A stretch of 64,000 bases of DNA from Acidimicrobiia bacterium (lineage in GTDB: Bacteria > Actinomycetota > Acidimicrobiia > Spongiisociales > ZC4RG35). Location of the stretch: assembly GCA_028284765.1 (NCBI GenBank), contig JANQRA010000018.1:161541-225540 (forward strand), in the 5' to 3' direction. The position numbers and the translations under genes were made by a program. Shown here piece after piece: positions 8,519 through 17,991 of the stretch; the stretch's first letter is position 1, and each line of letters begins with the position of its first letter. Under the pieces are notes generated by a model. It was not told the DNA's origin and ran no database searches. It saw only the letters and a program-made list of their open reading frames with translations.

Positions 8519-9538
8519 ATGACGACTGACAATCAGACAAACGAAACGGCACGCTGGCCGGTCTACACCGTCGTGGTGCTGTTTTTCGTTGGTCTGATGG
8601 GGATCATCGCCTGGAACATCGAACTGCCCTACCTCGCCTACTCGGCTGGACCGGTGTCAGACGCCGCCGATACGATCGTTGCCGACGGAGTCGAGTACTA
8701 CCCACCAGATGGCGAGTTGTTGATGCTGACCGTCATCAGCCAGGACGTGAACATCTTCGAAGCAGCCATTGCCGGCGTGGATCCCACAATCGATCTGGTC
8801 CGCAAACAGAAGGTGCGCCGAGAGGGCGAGACCGACCAGGAGTATCGCAATCGAACCTTGCAGCAGATGGACGATTCCAACTTCCGATCCATCGTCGTTG
8901 CAATGGACTATCTCGGATTTGAGATGGTGCCCATTGAAGTGGTCGTCAACGAACTCGTGGAAGGGGTTCCAGCTGCCGACCTCATCGAACTGGGCGACAC
9001 CATCGTTTCGGTCAACGGCTTCCAGATAACAGCAGTTTCGGACTTCGCACCAGCTCTCGATGGTCTCGAGGTGGGAGATGTCGTCGACATCTCAGTCCGA
9101 CGAGCTGACGGCGTGGTTGACCTCAGGGTCGAGTTGGCGGAGCGTGAGGAAGAGCCCGGATCACCGATGATCGGGATCGTTCTCGGTGAGTTGACCGAGC
9201 CGCCGTTCCCACTCTCCATCGAGTCAGGCGATGTCGGTGGCCCGTCGGCCGGCATGATGCACACGATCGCGATTATCGACTCGCTGACCGAAGGTGAGCT
9301 GACCAACGGCAAAGTCATCGCCGGCACCGGGACCATTCGACTCGACGGCACCGTCGGCAACATCGGTGGCATTCGCCAGAAGGTCGTCGGAGCCGAAGCG
9401 GCTGGCGCCGAGTACATCCTGGTTCCCCAGGGCAACTACGAATCGGCGCTGACAGCCGAGCGCGACGACATCCAAATAGTGCCCATCGAGACACTTGACG
9501 ACGCCATTCAATTCCTCGAGTCGCTGGCCACCACATAG
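8519..9538 (+). CDS. PDZ-domain Lon-like serine protease (YlbL family)
   Basis: This 339-residue membrane-anchored protease has one N-terminal transmembrane helix (about residues 14-36), a PDZ domain (about 130-215) and a C-terminal S16 Lon-type protease domain. The catalytic dyad is visible as Ser243 in GGPSAGMM and Lys288 in GGIRQKVVGAEAAGA, with the GTIRLDGTVGNIGG strand between them. Length and domain order match Bacillus YlbL and the actinobacterial secreted PDZ/Lon proteins. The catalytic part should lie outside the membrane and process or degrade envelope proteins. It precedes the DivIVA gene by 46 bases. Confidence 0.9.
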   Translation: MTTDNQTNETARWPVYTVVVLFFVGLMGIIAWNIELPYLAYSAGPVSDAADTIVADGVEYYPPDGELLMLTVISQDVNIFEAAIAGVDPTIDLVRKQKVRREGETDQEYRNRTLQQMDDSNFRSIVVAMDYLGFEMVPIEVVVNELVEGVPAADLIELGDTIVSVNGFQITAVSDFAPALDGLEVGDVVDISVRRADGVVDLRVELAEREEEPGSPMIGIVLGELTEPPFPLSIESGDVGGPSAGMMHTIAIIDSLTEGELTNGKVIAGTGTIRLDGTVGNIGGIRQKVVGAEAAGAEYILVPQGNYESALTAERDDIQIVPIETLDDAIQFLESLATT

Positions 9539-9569
9539 CCAAAGTCACAGAACAGGATTTCTCGGCCTG

Positions 9570-9575
9570 TATCTT
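9570..9575 (+). promoter_or_regulatory. -10 box of a probable leaderless promoter for the DivIVA gene
   Basis: TATCTT lies nine bases before the ATG at 9585, and no Shine-Dalgarno is present between them. This spacing fits transcription starting at or next to the start codon. Confidence 0.4.
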
Positions 9576-9584
9576 TTAGGTCGA

Positions 9585-11186
9585 ATGAACTCTGAAGTCT
9601 CCGCCAACAACATACGGCGGGCTGAATTCCGTACGGCAATCCGGGGTCTGGACCGCGTTGAGGTCGAGGCCTATCTAGACGTCGTGGCTGGTCGCTTCGA
9701 ACAGCTGGAAGGCGAGATCGCGAAGCTTCAAACACGGTTGGAAGAGACGCAGAGCACCGATCTCGAGAGTGAGTTCGAATCCGTGGGTCGTGACGTGTCC
9801 GCGATTCTCCAATCGGCGCGGGAGGCCGCAGAGTCCCTCCGTGAGAGGGCCTCGATGGACGCTGCGAGATGGAGAAGCGAGGCAATGGAGGAAACCGACG
9901 TCCTGCGACGGGAGGCTGCTGCCGATGCTGAAGCGCTTCGTCGTGACGCCTGGGTGAGTGGTTCAGAGCTTCTGGAGCAATCCCAGGAGGAGGCGGATTC
10001 GATGCTCGCCAACGCCGAGCGAGATGTGCTCACCACCATGGGCGAGGCGGAGCGTGAAGCCCACCGGCTGACGAGCTCAGCTCGGAGGGAGGCCGAAGAT
10101 CTCCTGAGGCAGGCCAACATGGACGCCGAGTCGATAACCAACGACGCCAAGAGCCGTCGCGACCAGATCATCGACAATGCAAATCAGCAGGCTTCTGCTG
10201 CTCAAGAGAGGACGAGGGCCCTGGAGCAGCGTCGCGATGAGCTTCTCGATGAGCTCGAGAATGTCAGGTCGACTCTGACGAGACTCGAAGGTTCTCTTGA
10301 GGAGCGCCGAGAAGTGATGGACCTTTCCACCGAGACCACTTCGGTCAAGGTCGTCCACCCGCCAGAGGACGCCAAGAAAGAGTGGGAGCTTGGGGAGACC
10401 GTAAGGGTTGTACCCACCGATCACGGGGCGCCGCCGCCACCGGACCCCGAGTTCGCCGAGGAGATGAGTCGCGAAGCAGAGCCGGAGCCGGAGCCGGAGC
10501 CTGAGGCCGAAATCGTGGATGACCCTGCACCAGATCCCGAGCCTGAAGAAGATCCCGCGCCAGAAGCGACGACCTCTGATGACGATGTCGGTGCCTTGTT
10601 CGCTTCGCTGAGAAGTGCCGACGAACCCACCCAAACTGACGAAGAGCCCCCAGCGTCAGAGTCAATCGATTCGCAAGCCGACGAGCCTTCCGCTGAGGAG
10701 TCCGGCGAAACTGTGGACTGGCTCGACGAACGCGAGTCGGTGCTCCTTCCAATAACCAATCGCGCTCTGCGGGGAGTCAAGAAGGCGATGACAGAGGTTC
10801 AGAACGTCACTCTCGACAGTCTCCGCACCGATGAGAACTGGACGCTGGCCGCTTCAGTGATCAGCGATGCGGTGCATGCCGAACTGGTGGCCGTCTGGTC
10901 CGAGAGTTTCTCCGCTGGCCACACCGTCGCCGAACAGATGTCAGGGGAGAAGCTGAAGCGCCCCCAGACGCCGAAGGCGAAAGGCGAGGCGGATTTCGCC
11001 AGCGATCTAGCTAACGCGGTGACGGACGCAGTAGAGAGCGCGGGTGACGGACCGCGTGAGCGCCAGGCCGCTGCCTCCAAGGTGTTCCGGGTCTGGCGGA
11101 GCGACGAGGCCGAACGTCGGATTCGCGATGTGGCGCTCGAGGCCTACGAGACCGGTCTGGAGAAGTCTCGATCCGTCGGTGTGTGA
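9585..11186 (+). CDS. DivIVA-domain coiled-coil protein
   Basis: This protein of 533 residues has an N-terminal DivIVA-type lipid-binding module (ANNIRRAEFRTAIRGLDRVE, residues about 6-25, then VEAYLDVVAGRFEQLE). A long Ala/Glu/Arg-rich coiled coil follows to about residue 245, then an acidic Pro/Glu linker with EPEPEPEPEAE repeats, and a C-terminal helical region of about 150 residues that I do not recognise. The open frame extends 30 codons upstream, but the ATG at 9585 gives the canonical DivIVA start and has a -10 box just before it. Such proteins act at membrane curvature, in polar growth or in septum placement. It lies next to two other envelope-linked genes. Confidence 0.85.
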   Translation: MNSEVSANNIRRAEFRTAIRGLDRVEVEAYLDVVAGRFEQLEGEIAKLQTRLEETQSTDLESEFESVGRDVSAILQSAREAAESLRERASMDAARWRSEAMEETDVLRREAAADAEALRRDAWVSGSELLEQSQEEADSMLANAERDVLTTMGEAEREAHRLTSSARREAEDLLRQANMDAESITNDAKSRRDQIIDNANQQASAAQERTRALEQRRDELLDELENVRSTLTRLEGSLEERREVMDLSTETTSVKVVHPPEDAKKEWELGETVRVVPTDHGAPPPPDPEFAEEMSREAEPEPEPEPEAEIVDDPAPDPEPEEDPAPEATTSDDDVGALFASLRSADEPTQTDEEPPASESIDSQADEPSAEESGETVDWLDERESVLLPITNRALRGVKKAMTEVQNVTLDSLRTDENWTLAASVISDAVHAELVAVWSESFSAGHTVAEQMSGEKLKRPQTPKAKGEADFASDLANAVTDAVESAGDGPRERQAAASKVFRVWRSDEAERRIRDVALEAYETGLEKSRSVGV

Positions 11187-11221
11187 GCAGATCGTCCGCT
11201 CTGGGCGGCCCATCTGCTCAC
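11183..11221 (+). terminator. Strong hairpin at the end of the DivIVA gene
   Basis: A perfect 10-bp stem GTGAGCAGAT/ATCTGCTCAC encloses an inner CCGC/GCGG stem and overlaps the stop codon of the DivIVA gene. No U-tract follows, so it may be a Rho-assisted or imperfect terminator. Confidence 0.5.
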
Positions 11222-11248
11222 GCAGTGAGGGTTAGCCCCACGCACTCG

Positions 11249-11254
11249 TAAACT
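11249..11254 (+). promoter_or_regulatory. -10 box of a probable leaderless promoter for the UPF0182 gene
   Basis: TAAACT lies eight bases before the ATG at 11263, with no ribosome-binding site between them. Confidence 0.4.
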
Positions 11255-11262
11255 CGGCGTCG

Positions 11263-14169
11263 ATGTTCACCAGGGTCCCCAGTGACTATCAATCGGATCG
11301 CCGACGACCGCTGACCTTCTTCTTGGTCATCGCGGTCCTCATCTACCTGCTGCTGACAGCAGCTGGGACCCTCTGGACCGATCTTCTCTGGTTCGACTCC
11401 GTGGGATACCGCGAGGTCTGGCTCCGCAACTGGGGGATGTCGCTGCTCCTCGGTGCCATTGGCGTTGTTGTTTCGTTCCTCGTGATCTGGACTGCGTTGC
11501 GACTCGTCGAGAGGTTCTCGCCGCGCTTCGCTCCCTTCGACCTCACCGAGGACGAGGAGCTTGTGGAACGATTCCGCGAGTGGGTCGAGCCACGGGTGAG
11601 CCAGCTGCGTGTCGTCGTCACCGTCTTCCTTGCCCTGGTGATGGGTTTGAGCGTCGCTACCTGGCGTGATGACGTGTTCCTCTTCCTCAACTCTCAGGAC
11701 TTCGGAACCGACGACGCCATATTTGAGGCCGACCTCGGCTTCTACGTTTTCGAGCTTCCCCTCCTGGAGGCGGGTGTCGACTGGCTCTTTAACCTCTTGG
11801 TCCTCACGACTGTTGTTGTGGCAGTCGCCCTGTACCTGAATGGCGGCATCCGCTTCGACGGTCGGCGAGTAACCGCCACTCGTGGTGCGAAGGGTTATCT
11901 GTTGGGGCTATTCGCCCTGATCGCTTTGGTTCGTGCCGCCTCGTATCGCCTCGACATGTACGAGCTGTTGTACTCGAACAACGCCGAGAAGTTCTTCGGC
12001 CCCGGGTATACCGACATCAATGCTCGTCTGCCTGCCCTGCGGCTGTTGCTTGTCGTGGCACTCATTGCTGCCGCCCTATTCGTGGTCAACATGTTCAGAC
12101 GGGGTTGGACGCTTGCCGCCGTCTCGGTTGGTTCGTGGATCGTGGTGGCGATTGCGGCGGGGACGATCTACCCGGCGTTCGTCCAGAGGTTCACGGTTGT
12201 CCCGGACCAGTTGGGAAGGGAGACGGAATTCATAACCAACAACATGGCCGCCACCAAGGAGGCCTGGATGTTGGACCAGATAGAGGTGCGCGATTTCGAA
12301 GCCGCTGACGATCTCGATGCAGCTGACATCGAGGCGAATCGGACGACGGTCGACAACCTCCGCATTTGGAATACCAGCGTTCTTCCGAGGACATATCAGA
12401 ACTTCCAGGAGCTCGAGCCGTACTACGCCCTCGACAAGGTGGACACCGACCGGTATCTGGCTGACGGCCAACCCAACCAGGTGATGGTCGCAGTCCGGGA
12501 GTTGGACGAACTGGAAGTCCCGGACAACTGGCAGAACGAGACACTCTTCTACACCCACGGGTATGGGGCCGTTATCAACCAGGCGAATGTCGTCCAAAGT
12601 GACGGTCAGCCCGTCTTCCTGCTGAAGGATGTTCCGCCGGTTGCTTCGGTTGAGGGCATCGAGCTCGAGGAGTCCCGGGTGTACTTCGGTGAGACCTACG
12701 AGCGTGGCAGGCCAGTTGTCGTCAGGACCGGAGATCAACCCCAGGAAATCGACATCCCCCTTGCGACCGGAACTGGCTTCAACGAGTACTCCGGTGACGC
12801 TGGGGTGGAACTCGACAACTTCTTCAAGCGTATTGCGTTTGCCTTCAGGTATCGCGATCTCAACATGCTCATCTCGAACCAGATCCGGTCTGACAGCCGG
12901 GTCCTGGTCGAGAGGAACGTTCGGGCGATCGTCGATCAGCTGGCCCCATTCTTCGAAGCCGATGCGGACCCTTATCCGGTGATTCTCGATGGTCGGATTC
13001 TCTGGGTGCTCGACATGTACACGACCACCCAGTACTACCCGTATTCTCAGCCGTTCGACTTCGAGGCTCAGGATCGTCTCGCACGGGCATCGCTCTTGCC
13101 GTTGGGCACCAACTACATGCGCAATTCGGTCAAGGTGGTCATCGACGCCTACCAGGGGGACGTCACCTTCTATCAGGTCGACCCGGATGATCCGATCGCC
13201 AATGCATGGGGTCAGATTCACCCCGAAGTTCTCGAACCCGCCGAGAACATGCCGGAGAATCTGGTGAACCATCTGCGCTATCCGCAGGATCTCTTCCGAA
13301 TCCAGAGTCAGATCTATCTGGAGTACCACGTGATCGAGGAGAACCAGCTGTTCTCTGGCAACGACGCTTGGTCGTTCCCAGGTGACCCCTCTCTCGACGG
13401 ACAGCAACGCAAGCGCTCTGGTGACGAGCGTCTCTATGGAGAGACAAGGCCAACGTCAGTGGGCGAGCTGAATCAGCTGCTCCCTTACTACCTCCTCACT
13501 GAGCTCCCAGGGGAGGACGAGCTGTCATACCTTCTGCTCCAGCCGTTCAATCCGCGTGCGAAGAGAAACATGGTCAGCTTCCTGGTGGCCGACTCGACTC
13601 CCGGTCGATACGGCCGTCTGATCGATTATCGAATGCCCTCTGGTGAGCTGGTCGATGGTGCTGAACAGGCCGGGCAGCGTATCGAGCAGGATGCCGACAT
13701 CTCCCAGCAATTGAGCCTCTGGCGCGGTGACGGCTCCGATGTCATCAAGGGTGACATGCTGGTCGTGCCGATCGAAGAGTCCGTTGTCTATCTGCAGCCG
13801 ATCTTCCTGGAGGAGGAGGGCGGCGCCTTCCCCGAGTTCAGGCGGGTGGCGGTTGTCTACAGCGATCGGGTTGAGTGGGCTGACTCACTTGATGGCGCCT
13901 TGGACCTGGTCTTTGGTCCCAGCCCAGGCGGTGGCGACGGGGATGGTGATGGGGATGGCGGAGAAACACCACCGCCTCCGTCCGGTGACTCGACTCTCGA
14001 AGAGCTGATCGCAGAGGCTGAGCAGGCCTTCGACAATGCCGACGCTGCGCTCCGGACCGGCAACCTGGCTGAATACCAGACCTGGGTCGACGAGGCGCAG
14101 CGGATACTCGACGAGATAGCCGATCTGGTGAACTCCACGACAAGCGCTGGCAGGCTGCACCCTCTCTAG
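11263..14169 (+). CDS. UPF0182 family large membrane protein
   Basis: This 968-residue protein matches UPF0182 in length and layout, a family of unknown function common in actinobacteria, cyanobacteria and some Firmicutes. The first 310 residues hold about seven transmembrane segments (the first at about 17-39). A large extracytoplasmic domain follows, with family-typical stretches such as LPRTYQNFQELEPYYAL and HLRYPQDLFRIQ. After residue 880 there is a Gly/Asp linker (GDGDGDGDGG), a Pro run and a short helical tail with EELIAEAEQAFDNADAAL. No catalytic residues are recognisable. The start fits a leaderless promoter. Confidence 0.92.
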   Translation: MFTRVPSDYQSDRRRPLTFFLVIAVLIYLLLTAAGTLWTDLLWFDSVGYREVWLRNWGMSLLLGAIGVVVSFLVIWTALRLVERFSPRFAPFDLTEDEELVERFREWVEPRVSQLRVVVTVFLALVMGLSVATWRDDVFLFLNSQDFGTDDAIFEADLGFYVFELPLLEAGVDWLFNLLVLTTVVVAVALYLNGGIRFDGRRVTATRGAKGYLLGLFALIALVRAASYRLDMYELLYSNNAEKFFGPGYTDINARLPALRLLLVVALIAAALFVVNMFRRGWTLAAVSVGSWIVVAIAAGTIYPAFVQRFTVVPDQLGRETEFITNNMAATKEAWMLDQIEVRDFEAADDLDAADIEANRTTVDNLRIWNTSVLPRTYQNFQELEPYYALDKVDTDRYLADGQPNQVMVAVRELDELEVPDNWQNETLFYTHGYGAVINQANVVQSDGQPVFLLKDVPPVASVEGIELEESRVYFGETYERGRPVVVRTGDQPQEIDIPLATGTGFNEYSGDAGVELDNFFKRIAFAFRYRDLNMLISNQIRSDSRVLVERNVRAIVDQLAPFFEADADPYPVILDGRILWVLDMYTTTQYYPYSQPFDFEAQDRLARASLLPLGTNYMRNSVKVVIDAYQGDVTFYQVDPDDPIANAWGQIHPEVLEPAENMPENLVNHLRYPQDLFRIQSQIYLEYHVIEENQLFSGNDAWSFPGDPSLDGQQRKRSGDERLYGETRPTSVGELNQLLPYYLLTELPGEDELSYLLLQPFNPRAKRNMVSFLVADSTPGRYGRLIDYRMPSGELVDGAEQAGQRIEQDADISQQLSLWRGDGSDVIKGDMLVVPIEESVVYLQPIFLEEEGGAFPEFRRVAVVYSDRVEWADSLDGALDLVFGPSPGGGDGDGDGDGGETPPPPSGDSTLEELIAEAEQAFDNADAALRTGNLAEYQTWVDEAQRILDEIADLVNSTTSAGRLHPL

Positions 14170-14190
14170 GGGTAGCGATCTGCATTCCCC

Positions 14191-14196
14191 TAGGCT
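14191..14196 (+). promoter_or_regulatory. -10 box of a probable leaderless promoter for infA
   Basis: TAGGCT lies nine bases before the ATG of infA. A CTAGGGG/CCCCTAG inverted repeat (about 14166-14193) overlaps its upstream side. Confidence 0.35.
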
Positions 14197-14205
14197 TGGT
14201 GCCTC

Positions 14206-14433
14206 ATGGCCAAAGACTCTGACGAATACATACGCATGCGGGGCACCGTTACGAAGATGCTTCCAGACTCCACGTTCGAGGTGAAGTTGGATAGCGGCTT
14301 CGAGCTGCTCGCAAAGCCCTCCGGGCGGATGCGTCGAGGCCGCGGAATTCGGGTGCTGCCCGGAGATCAGGTCGACGTGGAAGTGTCCACTTACGACCCC
14401 ACCCGTGGGCGCATCGTCTGGCGTTACCGGTAG
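14206..14433 (+). CDS. infA: Translation initiation factor IF-1
   Basis: This 75-residue S1/OB-fold protein covers the whole IF-1 length: MRGTVTKMLPDSTFEVKLDSG, then the RMRRGRGIRVLPGDQVDVEVSTYDPTRGRIVWRY core, including the GD-V-VE-S-YD-TRGRI-WR pattern typical of IF-1. It binds the ribosomal A site during initiation. It is unusual in lying outside the usual ribosomal-protein/rpmJ/map neighbourhood, so it may be a second, stand-alone copy; the window cannot tell. It is convergent with the YbaK-type gene, whose stop lies immediately downstream. Confidence 0.93.
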   Translation: MAKDSDEYIRMRGTVTKMLPDSTFEVKLDSGFELLAKPSGRMRRGRGIRVLPGDQVDVEVSTYDPTRGRIVWRYR

Positions 14434-14901
14434 TTACCCAGCGGGCTTGGTCACATCGGCGACAGTCGCCGACAGAACACCAATCAGGCTTTTCTTGTCA
14501 ACGGTCAGGCTCACCCCGGGGGCACCTCCGCCTATAGAGCAAGTGCTGGAGAGGGCGACGTCCGCGATCACCGGCCAGTCGTGGCTAGCCGCAAACGGTG
14601 TGATCGTCCCTCTTGCGTAGCCCGTGACGGCGAGTGCCTCGTCCGCGTCCGGCATCGATAGACGATTGACGTTGAGGAAGCTTCGAAGCTTTGGCCAATC
14701 GACGACCCGGTCTCCGGGCACCAGCACGAACACGTAGTCATCTTCGGCTTGGCGCACCACCATGGTCTTGATGACTTGGGCCGGCTCGAGCCCTCTTGCC
14801 TCGGCGGCTTCTTCGAGAGAAGCGACCCGGTCATGTTTCACTAGTTCGAAGTCCAATTCCCCAAGCCTGGGATCGGAAAGGGCGGGGGCCTGTTCCGGCA
14901 T
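14434..14901 (-). CDS. YbaK/ProX-type aminoacyl-tRNA deacylase
   Basis: This 155-residue single-domain protein is similar to the YbaK/EbsC family of trans-editing deacylases. It shows the family lysine region (AQVIKTMVVR), a VLVPGDRVVDWPKLRSFLN segment, and the C-terminal glycine-rich GGGAPGVSLTVD loop. Such proteins hydrolyse mischarged Cys- or Ala-tRNAPro. The ATG at 14901 overlaps the stop of the upstream MFS gene (TGATG), so the two are co-translated. A much longer open frame upstream in the same register is only the antisense shadow of the MFS gene. Confidence 0.86.
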   Translation of the reverse strand: MPEQAPALSDPRLGELDFELVKHDRVASLEEAAEARGLEPAQVIKTMVVRQAEDDYVFVLVPGDRVVDWPKLRSFLNVNRLSMPDADEALAVTGYARGTITPFAASHDWPVIADVALSSTCSIGGGAPGVSLTVDKKSLIGVLSATVADVTKPAG

Positions 14902-16124
14902 CAGACTGTCTGAGGTGTCGAGATGCGCATCGCGGCGAGGACCATCATCAGAGCGGCGAGTGTGGCGAAGTAGGCAAGCCAGCTGTATCCGGCCGCCTCT
15001 TTGACGAACCCTGAGCCAAGAGCCGCGGCAGCCCCGACGATGCTCATCGAGAGATCGGCAAACCCCTGAGCACCCACACGTTTGTCTGAAGCGAGGCTTT
15101 CGGTCAGAAGTGCGGATCCTGCGATCAAGGCGAAGTTCCAGCCGACTCCGAGCAGGAACAATCCGGCGAACATCAGTGCCGGGTAGTAGCCGACTGCGAC
15201 CGCTGACAGGGTTCCGATTCCGAGGATTGCTGCCCCCAGACCGAGGATCAGGACCCTCCCGTACTTGTCTGCCCAACGTCCGATGAGGGGCGAAAGACCG
15301 AACATGCCAAGAACGTGGGCGGAGATGACGAGTGTCGAGAGGTCGGCGTGTCCGAAGTCCCTCATGTGCAGCGGAGTCATCGTCATTACCGCCACCATTG
15401 CCATGTGACTTCCCGCCATCGTCACCAATGCCAGCCGCGCCGGCCGATTCGGCCAGATCGCCTGCCATGTGGTTCTCAAGCCCCGAAAGGGACGGGCTGG
15501 AGGGGCATCTCTATCAACTCCGCCCGCAAGCTCCAGCGGGTCAGGTCGGAGTCGCACCGCCACCACAATCGCCGCCAGCCCGAAGAAGACAACGCCGAGC
15601 AGCGAAGGGCTGACCCAATCGTTAATGCCCATGTCCACTCCAACGCGATTCGCCCAGAGTGCGGCAGTTGGTCCCAACACAGCTCCGACTGTGCCTACCC
15701 ACACAATGAGGGCAATGGAACGTGCGCGGTGTTCCTCGTCGGCAAGGTCTGCTGCGGCGAATCGGCTTTGCAGGTTGGACGCTTGGCCCATCCCGAACAT
15801 GAGCATCGACACCACAAGGAGCACGAATAAGCCCTGCTGGCCGGAGAAGAGGGCCAGGGCAGCTCCCGTGAGGCCGATCCCGTAGCCCAGAGTGATCGCG
15901 TTTCGCCTGCCGGCACGGACGGCGCGCAGGGCGAGGGGAGTGGCGGCGATTGCTGTTCCGATTGTTGAAGCAGCACCAGGCGTGCCGGCCCAAAGGTCGT
16001 TTCCAGTCATCTCCGCTGCGAGGAGCCCGGCGACCGCTACGACAGACACATTTGCAGCCCATCCCAGGGAGCTGGAGAGCATCAGCGTCGAGACCGTGCG
16101 CCGCTGTACCTGGGCTGTTGTCAT
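14901..16124 (-). CDS. Major facilitator superfamily transporter
   Basis: This 407-residue protein has about 12 hydrophobic segments and the MFS loop pattern between helices 8 and 9 (SPLIGRWADKYGRVLIL, near residues 275-291). There is a central cytoplasmic loop near residues 195-225. The substrate is unknown; similar small actinobacterial MFS proteins are annotated as drug or metabolite exporters. It is translationally coupled to the deacylase gene downstream. Confidence 0.85.
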   Translation of the reverse strand: MTTAQVQRRTVSTLMLSSSLGWAANVSVVAVAGLLAAEMTGNDLWAGTPGAASTIGTAIAATPLALRAVRAGRRNAITLGYGIGLTGAALALFSGQQGLFVLLVVSMLMFGMGQASNLQSRFAAADLADEEHRARSIALIVWVGTVGAVLGPTAALWANRVGVDMGINDWVSPSLLGVVFFGLAAIVVAVRLRPDPLELAGGVDRDAPPARPFRGLRTTWQAIWPNRPARLALVTMAGSHMAMVAVMTMTPLHMRDFGHADLSTLVISAHVLGMFGLSPLIGRWADKYGRVLILGLGAAILGIGTLSAVAVGYYPALMFAGLFLLGVGWNFALIAGSALLTESLASDKRVGAQGFADLSMSIVGAAAALGSGFVKEAAGYSWLAYFATLAALMMVLAAMRISTPQTV

Positions 16125-16180
16125 CGCAGCACCCTACAAGTGAGGTCGGAATCTCACCGTTGATCATCGGATTGTCGACA

Positions 16181-16208
16181 TTGCGTATTGGTGGCGGCGC
16201 CGTACAAT
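16181..16208 (+). promoter_or_regulatory. Promoter of the initiator tRNA gene
   Basis: TTGCGT (16181-16186) and TACAAT (16203-16208) are separated by 16 bases and lie 15 bases before the mature tRNA. The match to a vegetative sigma-70 promoter is good. Confidence 0.55.
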
Positions 16209-16223
16209 CTGTGGTTCACCCGA

Positions 16224-16297
<74 letters not shown>

Positions 16298-16302
16298 CGA
16301 AG

Positions 16303-16334
16303 AGACCCTCAGGCTTCGGCCTGGGGGTCTTTCT
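16303..16334 (+). terminator. Intrinsic terminator after the initiator tRNA
   Basis: AGACCCTCAGGC and GCCTGGGGGTCT form a 12-bp stem with a TTCG tetraloop and are followed by TTCT. It begins five bases after the tRNA. Confidence 0.85.
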
Positions 16335-16422
16335 GTTGGGCCGTGCGCGAAAGGCATCGACGGCGCTTTCGGGGAGCCGGAAGGACAGTTCAAATCCTCG
16401 CGATGAGAAGAACCTGCGATGA

Positions 16423-17991
16423 CTAGGGCTGCGAGAGGGTTGTTTGCTCGCTCGCTTGCGTGTGAGTGATGGTGTAGGCCGAAGTCGACAGGTCGGCCTC
16501 GAGGGATGCCGTGGCTTCGCCGTTGCTCCAACGCAGGAAGAGGCGGTTGGAGGCTGTGGGGATCACTTCGAGTTCACCCTCGAATGCGTTTGAGGTATTA
16601 CGTAGTCGCAACATTTCCAATTGGTCGGTCACGACACGTCGCTTCAGCCCCTCCTTGACGTCGTCCAGGGTCAGATTCGTTCGATTGATCTCTTTGTGGC
16701 CGGCGCTCCCTCCGCGGTCAGCCGCATCGATGTCGTTGACACCTGCGAAAAGGTCGAGATACCAAATCTGCGGAGTTCCCGGCATGAACAGCTGTATCGC
16801 TCGAGCCAACCTCAAGCGGTCCTCGCTTTCGCCGAGTGCACTGAAGAACGTGGCGTTGACCTGGTAGTACGAGATCTTCGTGCCGTCGGGTCCGTACAGA
16901 TTCTTCACCCGCCCACCACGCTCGAGCAGGCGGGCGATTACCTCCTCGATCCTCTCGTCGCTCAATAGCCCGTCAGAGGATCCCCCGTCGATTGCTTCAC
17001 CTCTCAGGTCGAGGACTGGAATGCCGTCGTGGCAACCCAACATGTTGACCGTCTTGATGTCCTGCTCGGTGACTTCGCGGATCCACCTGATCAAGTGCTG
17101 ATTGTCGGCCGAATCCAGCGCATCGATCACCAGGCCCGGAAGGAAGAAGTCGTACACGGGGAAACCCAGATCAGACAGCTCTTGGTGGACCCCTGACCCG
17201 TAGGCAGCGTGGATTTCGGGTAGCAGTATCAGGTCATTGTCGGTTGCGATCTGGCGGAGTCGCTCCAGGTAATCCAGGGTGCCGGGCCTGTTGAAGAAGT
17301 TCACCTCACCGACACGCTTATGCAGGTATGCAAAGGCATCGAGTCGGAGGATCTTGGCCCCGTAGTCCGAGAGCCGTTGAATTGTGTCGCGATAGAAGTC
17401 CCAGACCTTCTCAGACGTTGCGTTCAGATCCATCTGGCCGAGGTATTTGCGCTCGCCGTCGACAACGTCGACTCTCTGATAGAACGTGTTCCAGTAAAAC
17501 CGGTCCGAGCCGTCCGGGAAGCGAACCCGAAGGATTGGCAGGCCGGGCTTTCTCATGAAGAGCTTTTCGAGGTGGTGGGGGCTCGGTACGACGTATCCGT
17601 CTTCATGAAACTCGCCTTCGCCCTGCCAGAAGTCATTCCAGTCGATGAAGAAGTCGGAGAACTCTGACTCATCGCCCTTCTCGAGCATGTCCTGAAACTG
17701 TGGCGATCCAACCGAGAGGTGATTGAGGACCAGGTCTAGTTTCAGTTGGATGCCGAGCCTGTCCAGGGCTTCGAGGTCGTCATGGGACACCAACATCTTG
17801 TTGAGCCCGTAGTCGACGATCGAGAATCCCCGATCGAGATCGCTGCTGAAGATGGTGGGGAGGACGTAGAGCAGACTGCAGACTTCTGCGAACTCCGGCC
17901 GTTCCAGCATTCGCAGCGTTCCCCTCAGGTCGCCGTCGACGCTGTCTGGATAGACGTTGAGCATCACCCGATTCGGCAGATCGGATTTCAC
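16423..17991 (-). CDS. GH13_18-type sugar phosphorylase (sucrose phosphorylase-like)
   Basis: This 522-residue TIM-barrel protein belongs to the sucrose phosphorylase branch of the alpha-amylase family. The expected GH13 residues are nucleophile Asp218 (ILRLDAFAYLHK), acid/base Glu259 (LLPEIHAAYG) and transition-state Asp322 (LGCHDGIPVLD); QIWYLDLFAGVND and GHKEINR near the C terminus are also typical of this branch. Enzymes of this type split a glucoside with phosphate to give glucose 1-phosphate. The acceptor could be sucrose, sucrose 6-phosphate, glucosylglycerol or glucosylglycerate. It overlaps the upstream kinase gene by four bases. Its product could feed the GlgC pathway encoded elsewhere in this window (inference). 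Confidence 0.85.
   Translation of the reverse strand: MKSDLPNRVMLNVYPDSVDGDLRGTLRMLERPEFAEVCSLLYVLPTIFSSDLDRGFSIVDYGLNKMLVSHDDLEALDRLGIQLKLDLVLNHLSVGSPQFQDMLEKGDESEFSDFFIDWNDFWQGEGEFHEDGYVVPSPHHLEKLFMRKPGLPILRVRFPDGSDRFYWNTFYQRVDVVDGERKYLGQMDLNATSEKVWDFYRDTIQRLSDYGAKILRLDAFAYLHKRVGEVNFFNRPGTLDYLERLRQIATDNDLILLPEIHAAYGSGVHQELSDLGFPVYDFFLPGLVIDALDSADNQHLIRWIREVTEQDIKTVNMLGCHDGIPVLDLRGEAIDGGSSDGLLSDERIEEVIARLLERGGRVKNLYGPDGTKISYYQVNATFFSALGESEDRLRLARAIQLFMPGTPQIWYLDLFAGVNDIDAADRGGSAGHKEINRTNLTLDDVKEGLKRRVVTDQLEMLRLRNTSNAFEGELEVIPTASNRLFLRWSNGEATASLEADLSTSAYTITHTQASEQTTLSQP

Noticed and set aside
10478..10560. Short tandem repeat as a possible mobile or regulatory repeat
   Set aside because: It is the EPEPEPEPEAE-coding linker of the DivIVA protein, ordinary low-complexity coding sequence.
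12076..13407. A 443-codon open frame on the minus strand inside the UPF0182 gene
   Set aside because: It is fully antisense to a strongly conserved family member and has no recognisable motif; high-GC codon bias makes such mirror frames common.
14434..15468. A single 344-codon version of the deacylase gene
   Set aside because: The first 189 codons lie antisense-free but in another frame of the MFS gene and show no homology; the deacylase starts cleanly at 14901 in a TGATG junction.
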